Virus record (IMG/VR): IMGVR_UViG_3300028284_000003 | Coordinates: 43,643-107,642 of that record | DNA: 64,000 bases | Direction: 5' to 3' (one strand) | From: a virus | Part shown: one piece after another, positions 48,417-57,177 of the stretch | How positions within the stretch are numbered: position 1 is the stretch's first letter | How the letters are laid out: each line of letters opens with the position of its first letter | Translations under genes and position numbers: made by a program | Notes under the pieces: model-generated | The model's database searches: none | What the model was told of the DNA's origin: nothing | Seen by the model: only the letters and a program-made list of their open reading frames with translations

Positions 48417-49625
48417 TTAAAATAATGCCGAAGCATATATTAGGTTTGTATCTAATTCTTGTAAGCCTATTGCTTTAAGAACTCTGTTAATTGGATCAAT
48501 CATGCATTTTCCAAATTGAGTATCGTAGTCAATTTCAGGTGCTATCTCATATGGATGCCCTCCTGGTAAATATGCGAATGTATCGCAAATAGGGTGCTTT
48601 GTATTATAGATCCTAAGTTTTTCACCATTTGCTATCATCTTATACTTATTCTTGTATTTAGAATTATTATTTAAGAGATAGTTATAAAAGCCTGCAGCCT
48701 TTACATTTGGTGGACACTTAAGTCCAATTTGAAATTCTTTATTATCGTCAATAATATACTGTTGGATATTATTAGTTCTTCTATTAAAAGAAATATCGTC
48801 TATATTTACAAGCTTAAATTCAGTTTTACATTGCTTTAAGAATTGTACCATTTCTTGTAATTCAACTGGACCTGGCTTTGTTCCCTTTGTAAACAATAAC
48901 TTAAGCGCTTCTACTAATTTTTGTCTTGCAAATAATGGAGTAGAACTTTGGATAGTATCGTAGCCAATTGTCTTAATCTTTTTAAGAGAAGGGTGTCTAT
49001 CTTTTACAGAAAGCTTATCTTCCCATGCAATATCTTGAATATACTTTTTCTTTTTCATCCAAATACCTGAGTATGCAATAGATTCTAGTTCAAATACTAA
49101 GAAATTATCAGTATTATGGACAACTGCGTATTTTTTCATCGCTAAAGAAATAAATTCCTTAATTCTACGGTTGTAAACTTCTAATGTAAATGTTGTAACA
49201 TCCATTTTTTTAGACTCATCTAACCATTCTACAGAATCATACATTTCACCAAATTGTACGTAGTTAGAATCTGTATCTATGTAAATAACAGATGGCCTAT
49301 GTAACTTGCCTTTTACCTTAATTCCAAGTTCTTCATGTAACTTAGTGTCTTTATGCCAAAAATCATTAAAGTATTTATTTAATACTGTTTCTGAATAAAT
49401 AATAGCATTTTGACCTTGAAGAGTAATTGATTCTGCAATGTTAATATCAAAGAAATGAAACCACTTATTACCGAATGCACCGTAGATACTATTTAACGAA
49501 AGTTTCACGGCCTGTTCGTAGGCCGTGAACTTATTACTCATGATGTCATATTTAGCAGCAAGTGCTTCTAATTCTTCTATAGATAAATTATCTATGTTTT
49601 CTTCTACAGCTTCAGTTACTTCCAT
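48417..49625 (-). CDS. 43: DNA polymerase family B, C-terminal half (gp43C: fingers, palm, thumb)
   Basis: 402 residues with only the second half of a T4-type polymerase: motif B KLSLNSIYGAFGNKWFHFFD at about residues 41-60 and motif C VIYIDTDSNY near residue 115 with both catalytic Asp. The KKKKYI region and thumb follow. It starts inside the fingers (SIEELEALAAKYDIMSNKF) where T4 gp43 has the second finger helix. The exonuclease and motif A are in a separate gene at 54201-55601; the combined length of 868 aa is close to T4 gp43 (898). It starts immediately after the sliding clamp stop. Confidence 0.95.
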   Translation of the reverse strand: MEVTEAVEENIDNLSIEELEALAAKYDIMSNKFTAYEQAVKLSLNSIYGAFGNKWFHFFDINIAESITLQGQNAIIYSETVLNKYFNDFWHKDTKLHEELGIKVKGKLHRPSVIYIDTDSNYVQFGEMYDSVEWLDESKKMDVTTFTLEVYNRRIKEFISLAMKKYAVVHNTDNFLVFELESIAYSGIWMKKKKYIQDIAWEDKLSVKDRHPSLKKIKTIGYDTIQSSTPLFARQKLVEALKLLFTKGTKPGPVELQEMVQFLKQCKTEFKLVNIDDISFNRRTNNIQQYIIDDNKEFQIGLKCPPNVKAAGFYNYLLNNNSKYKNKYKMIANGEKLRIYNTKHPICDTFAYLPGGHPYEIAPEIDYDTQFGKCMIDPINRVLKAIGLQELDTNLIYASALF

Positions 49626-50369
49626 CTACGCTGTTTGGCAAGTTGATATTGTTAATAAAGTATCTGACTCATTAGAATCAAAAACAACTTTGCTTGCAGA
49701 AACGTGTACGTTGTACTCTTCCTTGTCTAATAATGTTAAGTATTTTTTGTAAAGTGTTGCGCCGCCATTTCCTTCTGGTGATTGACTAACCAATACATTA
49801 AATGTCTTACCTTTAACTTCAACACCTTTTCCATTTGATTTAATATCGAATGTCTCATCTTTTTCAAGATTAAAAAGAGATTTAAGTTTATTGATAGTGT
49901 GGTTATCAATTCCAAATTGAAAAGAATCTGGTGCTTTTGCAAATATTGCATCGATTTGATCTGGTGTAAGATCTTTAAAGCCTAGAGATGGCTCTGAACA
50001 TGCTAGAGTAATTTCCAACTCATCATTGTAAATTCTAAAAGTAGAAGCTACTAAGTCTTGTTCATTCTCTATGAATTCAATCTCGCAGCGAATTGCATCG
50101 TGCTCAAATTGTTTAAATGCTTCTATAATTCTACCTGCATCGAAGAATGCAACCTTTAATTCTTTACCTAATTGAGGTACTTCAGTCGTTTGAAAAATAC
50201 TTTCAAATGGTACTGAGTGGTGTTTTACAGCGTCTCTTTGTGGTAAATAAGCTGTTGAGATAACTTGACCATCTTTAATTTTGAAATAGATAAAAGAGTC
50301 TATTAACTTTAGTCTATTAACAAAACTTGTAAATGCATGCTGGTCTATGCGATCGATTTGTAATTTCAT
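49626..50369 (-). CDS. 45: DNA polymerase sliding clamp (gp45-like)
   Basis: 247 residues (T4 gp45 is 228). Beta-rich with no enzymatic motif: DSFIYFKIKDGQVISTAYLP near the start, KVAFFDAGRIIEAFKQFEHD, and LEITLACSEPSLGFKDL as in trimeric phage clamps. It directly precedes the polymerase C-half, where in T4 gp45 lies upstream of gp44/gp62. It tethers polymerase and, in T4, also activates late transcription through gp55 and gp33. Confidence 0.75.
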   Translation of the reverse strand: MKLQIDRIDQHAFTSFVNRLKLIDSFIYFKIKDGQVISTAYLPQRDAVKHHSVPFESIFQTTEVPQLGKELKVAFFDAGRIIEAFKQFEHDAIRCEIEFIENEQDLVASTFRIYNDELEITLACSEPSLGFKDLTPDQIDAIFAKAPDSFQFGIDNHTINKLKSLFNLEKDETFDIKSNGKGVEVKGKTFNVLVSQSPEGNGGATLYKKYLTLLDKEEYNVHVSASKVVFDSNESDTLLTISTCQTA

Positions 50370-50432
50370 CTTGAATAATTTAGTTTATTTACAGATTTAT
50401 ATGTAATAAACTAATATTGTTTCAATAAAAAA

Positions 50433-51101
50433 TTATAAACGAGGTGTAAATACGTAAGGTTTATTACTTTCCGCTTGTTTTACGATAATTATACAATTCT
50501 GTGCAAATGTTATGCTGTGGAATTGTTTTTGATATTTTACTACGCCAAAGTCTGGATTTAATAAATATCTATGATTAACTCCATCAATTGCAGTTTTAAA
50601 TATTTCAATTATACTTTTTGGATGGCCTAAACCATATCTTGTATCATATCCATATAAACCATCCTTTGTCCAATAAGAAGTTTCAATATCTTCGATAATA
50701 TAAACTCCACCATTTTCTAATTTTGGAAAAAGAGTATTAAATGTTAGAAGTTGATGTTCAGGTATATGAGAACCATCGTCATTAATAAACCAAATCGGTT
50801 CTTCTATTTTATCAAACGCATTGTCTAAATCTGCTTGCATACTTTGGTCGGTTTTTATAATAGTATGTCTTTCGTGTTTTTGAATGTTTTCACTAGGGTT
50901 AATGTCTAATCCATAAATATGCATATTCGGAAAAAGTTCTAACCATAGATTAAGAGAAGCTCCTCCTAAAAGTCCAACTTCTATCATTCCTCCTTTTGAA
51001 TTGTAATATTTTTCAACATATTGTGGATATATCTCATGATAATTGTGAAGAGAAACTTTATCTGTACCATGTTTTTTACCTATTTCTAAAAATCTATTCA
51101 T
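50433..51101 (-). CDS. class I SAM-dependent methyltransferase (small-molecule/sugar O-methyltransferase type)
   Basis: 222 residues. SAM-binding loop GGMIEVGLLGGASLNLWLEL with the acidic strand end IYGLDINPS, then WFINDDGSHIPEHQLLTFNT and GGVYIIEDIETSYW. The DGSH-x-x-x-x-x-L-x-x-F-x-x-L-x-P-GG-x-Y-x-x-E-D pattern is that of TylF/rhamnosyl O-methyltransferase-like enzymes. It may methylate a sugar, consistent with GalE- and glycosyltransferase-like genes. It lies between the nrdA terminator and gp45, unrelated by role to its neighbours. Confidence 0.8.
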   Translation of the reverse strand: MNRFLEIGKKHGTDKVSLHNYHEIYPQYVEKYYNSKGGMIEVGLLGGASLNLWLELFPNMHIYGLDINPSENIQKHERHTIIKTDQSMQADLDNAFDKIEEPIWFINDDGSHIPEHQLLTFNTLFPKLENGGVYIIEDIETSYWTKDGLYGYDTRYGLGHPKSIIEIFKTAIDGVNHRYLLNPDFGVVKYQKQFHSITFAQNCIIIVKQAESNKPYVFTPRL

Positions 51102-51130
51102 GCTTTATATATTATTTTTTTTAAAATAAA

Positions 51131-51161
51131 AAGAGGGAGCGTAGCGAACGATCTCCCTCTT
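51131..51161 (-). terminator. intrinsic terminator after nrdA
   Basis: Nine-base-pair stem AAGAGGGAG / CTCCCTCTT with inner CGT/ACG pairing in the loop, followed by TTTATTTT on the minus strand. Confidence 0.88.
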
Positions 51162-51162
51162 A

Positions 51163-51212
51163 AATCCCGTAATTAAACGGTCCTAAAGCGTGGCCGCCGA
51201 AGCGCCACACAT
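51163..51212 (-). ncRNA. GC-rich structured 3' UTR of nrdA (possible structured RNA)
   Basis: In an AT-rich genome this 50-base stretch is GC-rich. On the minus strand it can form GTGGCGC-TTCG-GC(G)GCCAC, a stem capped by a UUCG tetraloop with one bulge, and CCGT-TTAATT-ACGG, followed directly by the terminator. It may stabilise the transcript or be a small RNA; no known family recognised. Confidence 0.4.
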
Positions 51213-51213
51213 T

Positions 51214-53049
51214 TTAGCCATCGCATGATACGCAATCTTCACTAGTAGCGCTTGAGGCAATGTCACCTCTTAATACGCTTTCAGTTCTCATATAATAGAG
51301 AGTCTTAATACCTTGTTTGTAGGCTTCTAAATGAACTAAATTAATAAACTTTGGACTTACTGTATTTGGAAACGCAAGATTAAGACTACAAGATTGATCG
51401 ATATATTGTTGTCTTACTCCAGCCTGCTTAACTAGTTCAAGTTGATTAATTTCTTTAAATGTTTTAAATACTTCTTTTGCTTCAACCCATTTAGTTTGTT
51501 CCATTTTATCTAAACTTTCCCATTCTAGTTTTTCAATAACTTTACCTCCCCATATATTATGTTCTACCATGTAGTTGTCAATAAAATCTAAACCATAAAC
51601 CGAACCATTATCTTCAAGAATCTTGTTCCAAACTGCATTTGTATTTTTACCAATTTTTTCTAGGAAACTTACAAGTGAAACATTTTTACGAATAAATGTA
51701 CCTTTAGAAGTTTGTTCAGTAAATACATTAGCGGCCCATGGCTCAATACCTGGGCTAACATTACCACTTAATTTAGAATTAGTTACCGTAGGTGCAACTG
51801 CTCTTAAATGTGTATTTCTCATGCCTGTACCAACACACCATAATGGCTCTCCATATTCAGTTGCAAGTTCTCTGCTTGCTGCTTCGCTCTCTAATTTAAT
51901 TTGAGAAAATATCTTTCTTGTTTCAAACTGTGCTGTAAGACCTTCAAATGGAATACCTCTTTCTTGTAGATATGTATGCCAACCTAAGACGCCAAGACCA
52001 AGTGCTCTACCTTTTTCAGCAGAACGAACTGCATTTTCAAAGCCTTGTCTGTATTTTGCCTTTTGAATAAATTCTTCCATAACACCATCAAGAAACCACG
52101 TTGCGGTTCTAATTAAATCAGTGTTTTTCCACTCGTCATATTTTGTAAGGTTTAATGAACTTAAACAACAAACAAAACTGTGATTCTCATCAGTATGTAA
52201 TGTAATTTCACTACAAATATTTGTCATGTAAACTTTTAAACCATTCTTTGTATATGCTTCAGGATTTGCTCTATTAACATTTCCTTTATACATAATATAT
52301 GGCTCTCCAGTTGCTTTACGTTTTTTAATAAGTGCAGTCCATCTCTTTCTTGCTTCTTTATCTCCTTCTTGTACCTTTTGCATAAAGCCATCACTAACAA
52401 TTACGCATTGGTGCATATTTAAACATTGTCTATTTATATCTCCCTTTGGTTCTCTAATTTCTAACCAATCCCAAAAATCATCATGTTCAATATCTATATT
52501 AACAGAGGCTGCTCCTCTTCTTACTGCTCCTTGATTTGTAGCGAGAATTGTAGAGTCATATATTTTACAAAATGGTACAACACCATCTGAAGTTCCATTG
52601 TCTGTAATTTCAGTTCCTGCAGGTCTAATTTGATTTACGCCAATTCCAACTCCACCACCATTCTTTGCAAGTAGCATCATTTCAAGATTCTTTTTACCAA
52701 TATCATGAATACTGTCTGCGACATCAATTCCAAAACAAGAAATTGGCAATCCTCTTTCTGTACCAGTATTTGAAAGTACTGGAGAAGCCAGGTTTAACCA
52801 ACCCTTCCAAATATAATCAAAGAACTTACTAGCCATATCAGATCGTCTAAGTCTTCTTGCAATAGTGGTTGCTACTCTCCAATAAGCATCCTTTGGAGTT
52901 TCTCCTTCTAAGCAATATCCTTTAGAAATTGTCTTTAGATAAATTTCAGTGTGGCCCCAAACTGGATAGTCAGTACCTTTTATCCATCCTAGTTTTTGAG
53001 CTATTTTATCAGCCTTAGGTGAATCTTCTTGTTCTACAAATAATTCCAT
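51214..53049 (-). CDS. nrdA: ribonucleotide reductase class I, alpha subunit
   Basis: 611 residues, shorter than E. coli NrdA (761) and lacking the N-terminal ATP cone. Active-site motifs: ISCFGI (catalytic disulfide Cys), NICSEI (N-x-C-x-E radical site), CCLSSLNL, LYYMRTES (Tyr pair of the radical path) and the C-terminal redox pair DCVSC. It reduces NDPs to dNDPs with NrdB. The missing cone suggests loss of dATP overall-activity inhibition, which suits a phage. Confidence 0.96.
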   Translation of the reverse strand: MELFVEQEDSPKADKIAQKLGWIKGTDYPVWGHTEIYLKTISKGYCLEGETPKDAYWRVATTIARRLRRSDMASKFFDYIWKGWLNLASPVLSNTGTERGLPISCFGIDVADSIHDIGKKNLEMMLLAKNGGGVGIGVNQIRPAGTEITDNGTSDGVVPFCKIYDSTILATNQGAVRRGAASVNIDIEHDDFWDWLEIREPKGDINRQCLNMHQCVIVSDGFMQKVQEGDKEARKRWTALIKKRKATGEPYIMYKGNVNRANPEAYTKNGLKVYMTNICSEITLHTDENHSFVCCLSSLNLTKYDEWKNTDLIRTATWFLDGVMEEFIQKAKYRQGFENAVRSAEKGRALGLGVLGWHTYLQERGIPFEGLTAQFETRKIFSQIKLESEAASRELATEYGEPLWCVGTGMRNTHLRAVAPTVTNSKLSGNVSPGIEPWAANVFTEQTSKGTFIRKNVSLVSFLEKIGKNTNAVWNKILEDNGSVYGLDFIDNYMVEHNIWGGKVIEKLEWESLDKMEQTKWVEAKEVFKTFKEINQLELVKQAGVRQQYIDQSCSLNLAFPNTVSPKFINLVHLEAYKQGIKTLYYMRTESVLRGDIASSATSEDCVSCDG

Positions 53050-53060
53050 AATTTATATAT

Positions 53061-54059
53061 TTAAAAAATTGACTCCTCGTCCCAGACCTCATCTTCACCT
53101 GCTTTAGAATATGCAGTTGGTCTAATTGCGAAAAAGTCACTATGTTCTACTCCTCCTGTTAAATGATAAAACCAATCAAGTTCTTTTGCTGATTCTGTAT
53201 CAAATTCAAAATGCTGGTTATAACCTAATTCAATAAGTTTTTCATTTGTTCTTCTTAAAATAAAGTTTTTAAGATCGTTTGCTTTAAGATTTTCAAGATT
53301 TCCCATTTCAAATATCTTATCAATAAATGCATGTTCCATTTCTACCATAATCTCAGCAGCTCTTATTACATCGTTTTTAACTTCTTCTCTAAGTTCAGGA
53401 TATTCATCACACATGTGTCTAAATAATTTACAACCCATTTTTGAATGTAATGATTCGTCTCTAACTGACCACTTCATTTGTTGACCAATGCCTTTTAATA
53501 AGTTTCTCATTTGAAAAGAATATAAGACTGCAAATGAACTATAAAGGCTTACGCCTTCTGCAAATGCTGAAAATGTTGCTAAACTTCTTGCAACTTCTCT
53601 TCTTGCTGCTGGGTTTTTTTGTAAATCCTCATGCGTATAATCATTTTCTACTCCTGAAAGATGTTCAAACTTATCTGCCATTGATGGCTCATGTAGGAAT
53701 GCAGCAAAATCTTCAAGACCTAAAGTTTCATTTAAATAAGAATAGGCTGTGGCGTGAATAGTTTCTTGGCTACCAAAAATCATGGCCATTTGTTTGATCT
53801 CATGTTTTGGAAACCAATGAGTAACCATTGTAGTCCAATAATCACTAACAGCACATTCAGTTTGAGCAAAGCCTAAAAGAATATTACCAACAAGATTTCT
53901 TTCATGTGGCATTAAATTCTCTTTCCAATCTTTAACATCACTTTGCATTGGTATTTCAGTATGTAACCAAAATGCTTGAGCCTGTGGAAGCCAACCTTCT
54001 GTATAATATTCTGGATATTCAAATGGCTTGTATTCTATTCTTTCTTTGAAAATATTCAT
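53061..54059 (-). CDS. nrdB: ribonucleotide reductase class I, beta subunit
   Basis: 332 residues. Di-iron ligands and radical Tyr are visible: QTECAVSDYW, SQETIHATAYSYL (E-x-x-H-x-x-x-Y with the probable tyrosyl radical), FAEGVSLYSSF and VRDESLHSKMG (E-x-x-H). The acidic C-terminus (DEVWDEESIF) would bind NrdA. It is 11 bases upstream of nrdA, so the two are co-transcribed. A palindrome and the terminator of the preceding gene lie upstream. Confidence 0.96.
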   Translation of the reverse strand: MNIFKERIEYKPFEYPEYYTEGWLPQAQAFWLHTEIPMQSDVKDWKENLMPHERNLVGNILLGFAQTECAVSDYWTTMVTHWFPKHEIKQMAMIFGSQETIHATAYSYLNETLGLEDFAAFLHEPSMADKFEHLSGVENDYTHEDLQKNPAARREVARSLATFSAFAEGVSLYSSFAVLYSFQMRNLLKGIGQQMKWSVRDESLHSKMGCKLFRHMCDEYPELREEVKNDVIRAAEIMVEMEHAFIDKIFEMGNLENLKANDLKNFILRRTNEKLIELGYNQHFEFDTESAKELDWFYHLTGGVEHSDFFAIRPTAYSKAGEDEVWDEESIF

Positions 54060-54092
54060 ATTTATTTAATATATTTTAAATTTTACATTCCT

Positions 54093-54111
54093 GGTTATTA
54101 CATTAATAACC
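54093..54111. repeat. inverted repeat upstream of nrdB
   Basis: GGTTATTA-CAT-TAATAACC, an 8-bp perfect inverted repeat with three-base spacer, 34 bases before the nrdB ATG. Possible operator or RNA hairpin. It does not resemble the NrdR box. Confidence 0.5.
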
Positions 54112-54122
54112 TGTTAAAAAAC

Positions 54123-54148
54123 AAAAGATGATCTAATTTTGATCATCT
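54123..54148 (-). terminator. intrinsic terminator after the polymerase N-half gene
   Basis: Eight-base-pair stem AGATGATC / GATCATCT with a seven-base loop and a following TTTGTTTTTT run on the minus strand. It separates the polymerase N-half transcript from nrdBA. Confidence 0.85.
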
Positions 54149-54200
54149 AATTGGGTGCAGTTGTTGATGAATTATATATCTTCAACCTCCCAAAAGTTGA

Positions 54201-55601
54201 CTACTTTAGCTGACTAATTTTTTTTCGAATTAATCTTGCCTTCTCAAAATATTCAAAGGATTTTGCCTTATATTCCTTACGTTGAATATACAGGTCGGTG
54301 AGGATTCTTTTCAAGACAGAATCTTCTGTTGTATAGACTGCGCCATTTTCACAAACAATATAATCTTTATTTTTTCTTTTTTCTTCTATCTCATGTTTTT
54401 GTACAGTTTCAACAAAAGAATCAGGAGAAATATTAAATTGTCGCATAATTGAAGGGTATAGAGAAGCAAAGTCAAATGCACTTACTCCACTATAAAAACC
54501 AACGATTGGTTCTTTAACAAAAGCGCCGGCATAACTACCGTCTTTTCTATTGTCATCTCTTCTTTCAGTTGCAATAATTTTATTTTGTTCTTTAAGCTTT
54601 CTTGCCATTAATGCTTCTGTCATAGCAACTGGGCTTGCTGCTTTATAAAGTGGCATTTGCGTAATATTTGCAAGAGTTAAAAGAACATCCATTGCTTTAA
54701 TCTTCTGATCTATATAATATACCAAACATGAATCGACAATGTTATAATAAATATATTTTCTAAAATCTTTTTCATACAATTCCTGTAAGCCGCCATTGTA
54801 TTTAATCTTTTTAAGACCTACAATTTGACCTGAAACATAATCAAGAGTATTTGATTCTTTAACCTTTACAGAACGATCATACTTATCATACAATTGCATA
54901 TAATCAAGTATTCCCATATGAAGTGGTCTGCCATCCATTCTATCAACTGCACCTGTTTTTGCAGATTCACTAATATCGATTTGTAGTCTCTTACATCGGT
55001 TAACAATATATTGCCAATCATAATTAATAAAGTTCCAACCTGTCATCATTGGAAACTTAGGCATAAACTTATGAATGAAATTATAAACCATGTCATATTC
55101 ATTCTTAAACTTATAATATGAAAGACTCCAATCACTATCCAATGATTTAAAATATTCGTTAGTATCATCTTGCATACCTGTCATATCATCCAAGTCTTTT
55201 AAGCCTAAAACTATAGCCTTTCTTTCTGGTGTAATGATAGAGAATGACAGGATACGCGTCTTAGCCTCTTCTGGTTTAGGGAAGCCATCTACAATCTCTG
55301 TTTCAATGTCTACGAAATATGTTCTTGGTTTATTATATGCAAGTATTTCTTTTTTATCAGCTTCTGGAAGTTGATCTATAAAATAAATTAAAGAAAATTT
55401 ATTATATTGTCTTGCATTTGATAATTTAACAGGTCGACCATCCCAATTCTGTGCACTTTCATGTCTGTAACGATCTTTGTCATGTGTGACATACCAATTT
55501 TGAAATTGACCAACTGGGTATCTTTTAAAGGCTACTTCGCCTTCTGTGTTATAATAGCTTACAATTACTTCTTTTTCTCGTTGTTCAATATCTAATAGCA
55601 T
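54201..55601 (-). CDS. 43: DNA polymerase family B, N-terminal half (gp43N: exonuclease and palm motif A)
   Basis: 466 residues with the first half of a T4-type polymerase. The N-terminal domain is followed by the 3'-5' exonuclease: YFVDIETEIV (Exo I D-x-E), TGWNFINYDWQYIVNRC (Exo II) and YYNIVDSCLVYYI (Exo III). Next come AMTEALMARKLKE and palm motif A SAFDFASLYPSIMRQF. It ends in the first finger helix (LTDLYIQRKEYKAKSFEYFE). Motifs B and C are encoded separately at 48417-49625. No intein sequence is visible at either break. It abuts the dUTPase gene, overlapping by one base. Confidence 0.95.
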   Translation of the reverse strand: MLLDIEQREKEVIVSYYNTEGEVAFKRYPVGQFQNWYVTHDKDRYRHESAQNWDGRPVKLSNARQYNKFSLIYFIDQLPEADKKEILAYNKPRTYFVDIETEIVDGFPKPEEAKTRILSFSIITPERKAIVLGLKDLDDMTGMQDDTNEYFKSLDSDWSLSYYKFKNEYDMVYNFIHKFMPKFPMMTGWNFINYDWQYIVNRCKRLQIDISESAKTGAVDRMDGRPLHMGILDYMQLYDKYDRSVKVKESNTLDYVSGQIVGLKKIKYNGGLQELYEKDFRKYIYYNIVDSCLVYYIDQKIKAMDVLLTLANITQMPLYKAASPVAMTEALMARKLKEQNKIIATERRDDNRKDGSYAGAFVKEPIVGFYSGVSAFDFASLYPSIMRQFNISPDSFVETVQKHEIEEKRKNKDYIVCENGAVYTTEDSVLKRILTDLYIQRKEYKAKSFEYFEKARLIRKKISQLK

Positions 55602-56065
55602 TAATATCCTCTTTCTTGTCTGTTAATATTCTCTTTTTGTTTTGCCATATAAAGGTTGACAATATCCTCACTAGTCATTCCAATTGCAAGTGCAAAGTTC
55701 ATATAGAAATGAAGGCCATCGATCCATTCATAAAATAATTCTAACCTATCAGCTTCTGATAAATCTGCAACTGTCATTGTTTCTGCTTTCTTATTATCTT
55801 GTTTCCAATATTTCCAAGCAGCTGAACCAATTCCATCATTAATACCGCCTAAGGCATCAAACATTTCATTAAGCTCATCTGACATTGCATGTTTATTTAC
55901 CATCCACATTTCTGCAATTTCTTTAAGAGTTAAGTTTTCATAATTTAAACCTAATCTACTTTGCAATTCTCTTTGTTTATTGTAAATCATGCCGAAAGTA
56001 TCTTTACCTTCTGAGTAGTGGTCTTTAACCTCTAAATCTGCACATTGATTATCTTCGTTTGCCAT
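55601..56065 (-). CDS. dimeric dUTPase / dCTPase-like NTP pyrophosphohydrolase
   Basis: 154 residues of the all-alpha NTP-PPase fold. ELNEMFDALGGINDGIGSAA then WKYWK, followed by ELFYEWIDGLHFYMNFALAI (E-x-x-D metal ligand motif) and GMTSEDIVNLYMAKQKENIN ending RQERGY, matches dimeric phage dUTPases and the T4 gp56 group. It removes dUTP (and perhaps dCTP), supplying dUMP and keeping uracil out of DNA. Next to the polymerase N-half. Confidence 0.9.
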   Translation of the reverse strand: MANEDNQCADLEVKDHYSEGKDTFGMIYNKQRELQSRLGLNYENLTLKEIAEMWMVNKHAMSDELNEMFDALGGINDGIGSAAWKYWKQDNKKAETMTVADLSEADRLELFYEWIDGLHFYMNFALAIGMTSEDIVNLYMAKQKENINRQERGY

Positions 56066-56088
56066 TTCTTTTGTTCTTTATATTTTTA

Positions 56089-57177
56089 TTAAAACAACGC
56101 AGTTTGTTTACTAATTCCAGTGGTAGGTTGTGAACTAATTGAAAGATTTTCTCCAACTGTTTCTACTATCTCTTTTATTTTTACATCAAATACATCTTTT
56201 GTCCACATATAACTAAGTACAGTTTCTGAAAGTTGATTTGCATAATCTTCTAATTCTGTATTACTTAATGATTCTACTTTAACTTTAGGAAGACTTAATG
56301 CTTCTGTATCTTTTTCACTTGAAAGTAATACTGACCTTTGTATTGCAGCATAAACCCATCTAATTCTAAACCAGCCACTTCCTGCATGAGGATATTCAGG
56401 ACATAAAATACTCCAATACTTTCCACAAGCTTCAAAAACATCAGTTTCAGTTTTTAACTGCTTTGCCTCTTTAATACTCTTTGCGCCGAAATAATCTACA
56501 GGCCATGATAATTTATTTCTATTTACCCATGGCTTATGATTTACAAGAGAAGCCAACATATGTTTTCTTTCTTTAATTTGAGAAGTATATGTTGTTGAAA
56601 TATTCCAATTCTCTAGGACATAAGGAGTAAGGTCTATATTATAAATATTTTTACTACCAATAATATCTCTAACAAGTTGTTTATTACCCCAATCGAATGC
56701 CGGTATAATGGCGTCATATTTTGCATCTACCATGTCTTGTATAACCTGTCTTGCAACATCTTTATTAAAGTGTTGATTATCAACTCCACCATAAAAGTGT
56801 CTCCCGTCACTCCATTTCTTTGCTATAGTCTTTTCGTAAGTTTCATCATCTAACATTGATTTAAATGATTTCATAGTACCGTCAATTTTCCAATCTTCAT
56901 GAAAAACTAAAACATTATCACATTCATTAATTGCATATAATGCGTTAAAGATTTCACCTGAATAATTATTAGAACCAAATTGACCAAGGCCTACAATAAC
57001 AAGTCCATATTCTGAAAGATCATCTCCCCATTTAACTTTCTTGCGATCTACTGTGTAACCTTGTTTTCTCAATGAATTACAGATAATACTACTATCATCT
57101 ATTCTTTTAACTCTAGCTCTTTTCCAAGCTTCATCATCTGTTTGTTTAGCAGTACAGCCTGTGAATAATATTTTCAT
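56089..57177 (-). CDS. possible GT-B-type glycosyltransferase-like protein, 362 aa
   Basis: Starts MKILFTGCTAKQTDDEAWKR with a Rossmann-like first strand, then SLRKQGYTVDRKKVKWGDDL and LVIVGLGQFGSNNY, then LVFHEDWKIDG. This N-terminal order resembles GT-B folds, including DNA-modifying glucosyltransferases of T4-type phages, but the C-terminal donor-binding part (GSGWFRIRWVYAAIQRSVLL, with R-x-R) is only suggestive. It lies in the nucleotide metabolism operon and overlaps the next gene by four bases, which favours a DNA or nucleotide role. Confidence 0.55.
   Translation of the reverse strand: MKILFTGCTAKQTDDEAWKRARVKRIDDSSIICNSLRKQGYTVDRKKVKWGDDLSEYGLVIVGLGQFGSNNYSGEIFNALYAINECDNVLVFHEDWKIDGTMKSFKSMLDDETYEKTIAKKWSDGRHFYGGVDNQHFNKDVARQVIQDMVDAKYDAIIPAFDWGNKQLVRDIIGSKNIYNIDLTPYVLENWNISTTYTSQIKERKHMLASLVNHKPWVNRNKLSWPVDYFGAKSIKEAKQLKTETDVFEACGKYWSILCPEYPHAGSGWFRIRWVYAAIQRSVLLSSEKDTEALSLPKVKVESLSNTELEDYANQLSETVLSYMWTKDVFDVKIKEIVETVGENLSISSQPTTGISKQTALF

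Noticed and set aside
51172-51190. Plus-strand AACGGTCCTAA resembling the conserved 23S rRNA / I-CeuI site core
   Set aside because: Only 11 bases match and flanks differ; no rRNA or homing endonuclease is nearby, so probably coincidence.
48417-55601. Split intein or trans-splicing explanation for the divided polymerase
   Set aside because: Neither half carries extra intein domains or Cys/Ser-Asn splice residues at the break; both end or begin with normal finger helices.
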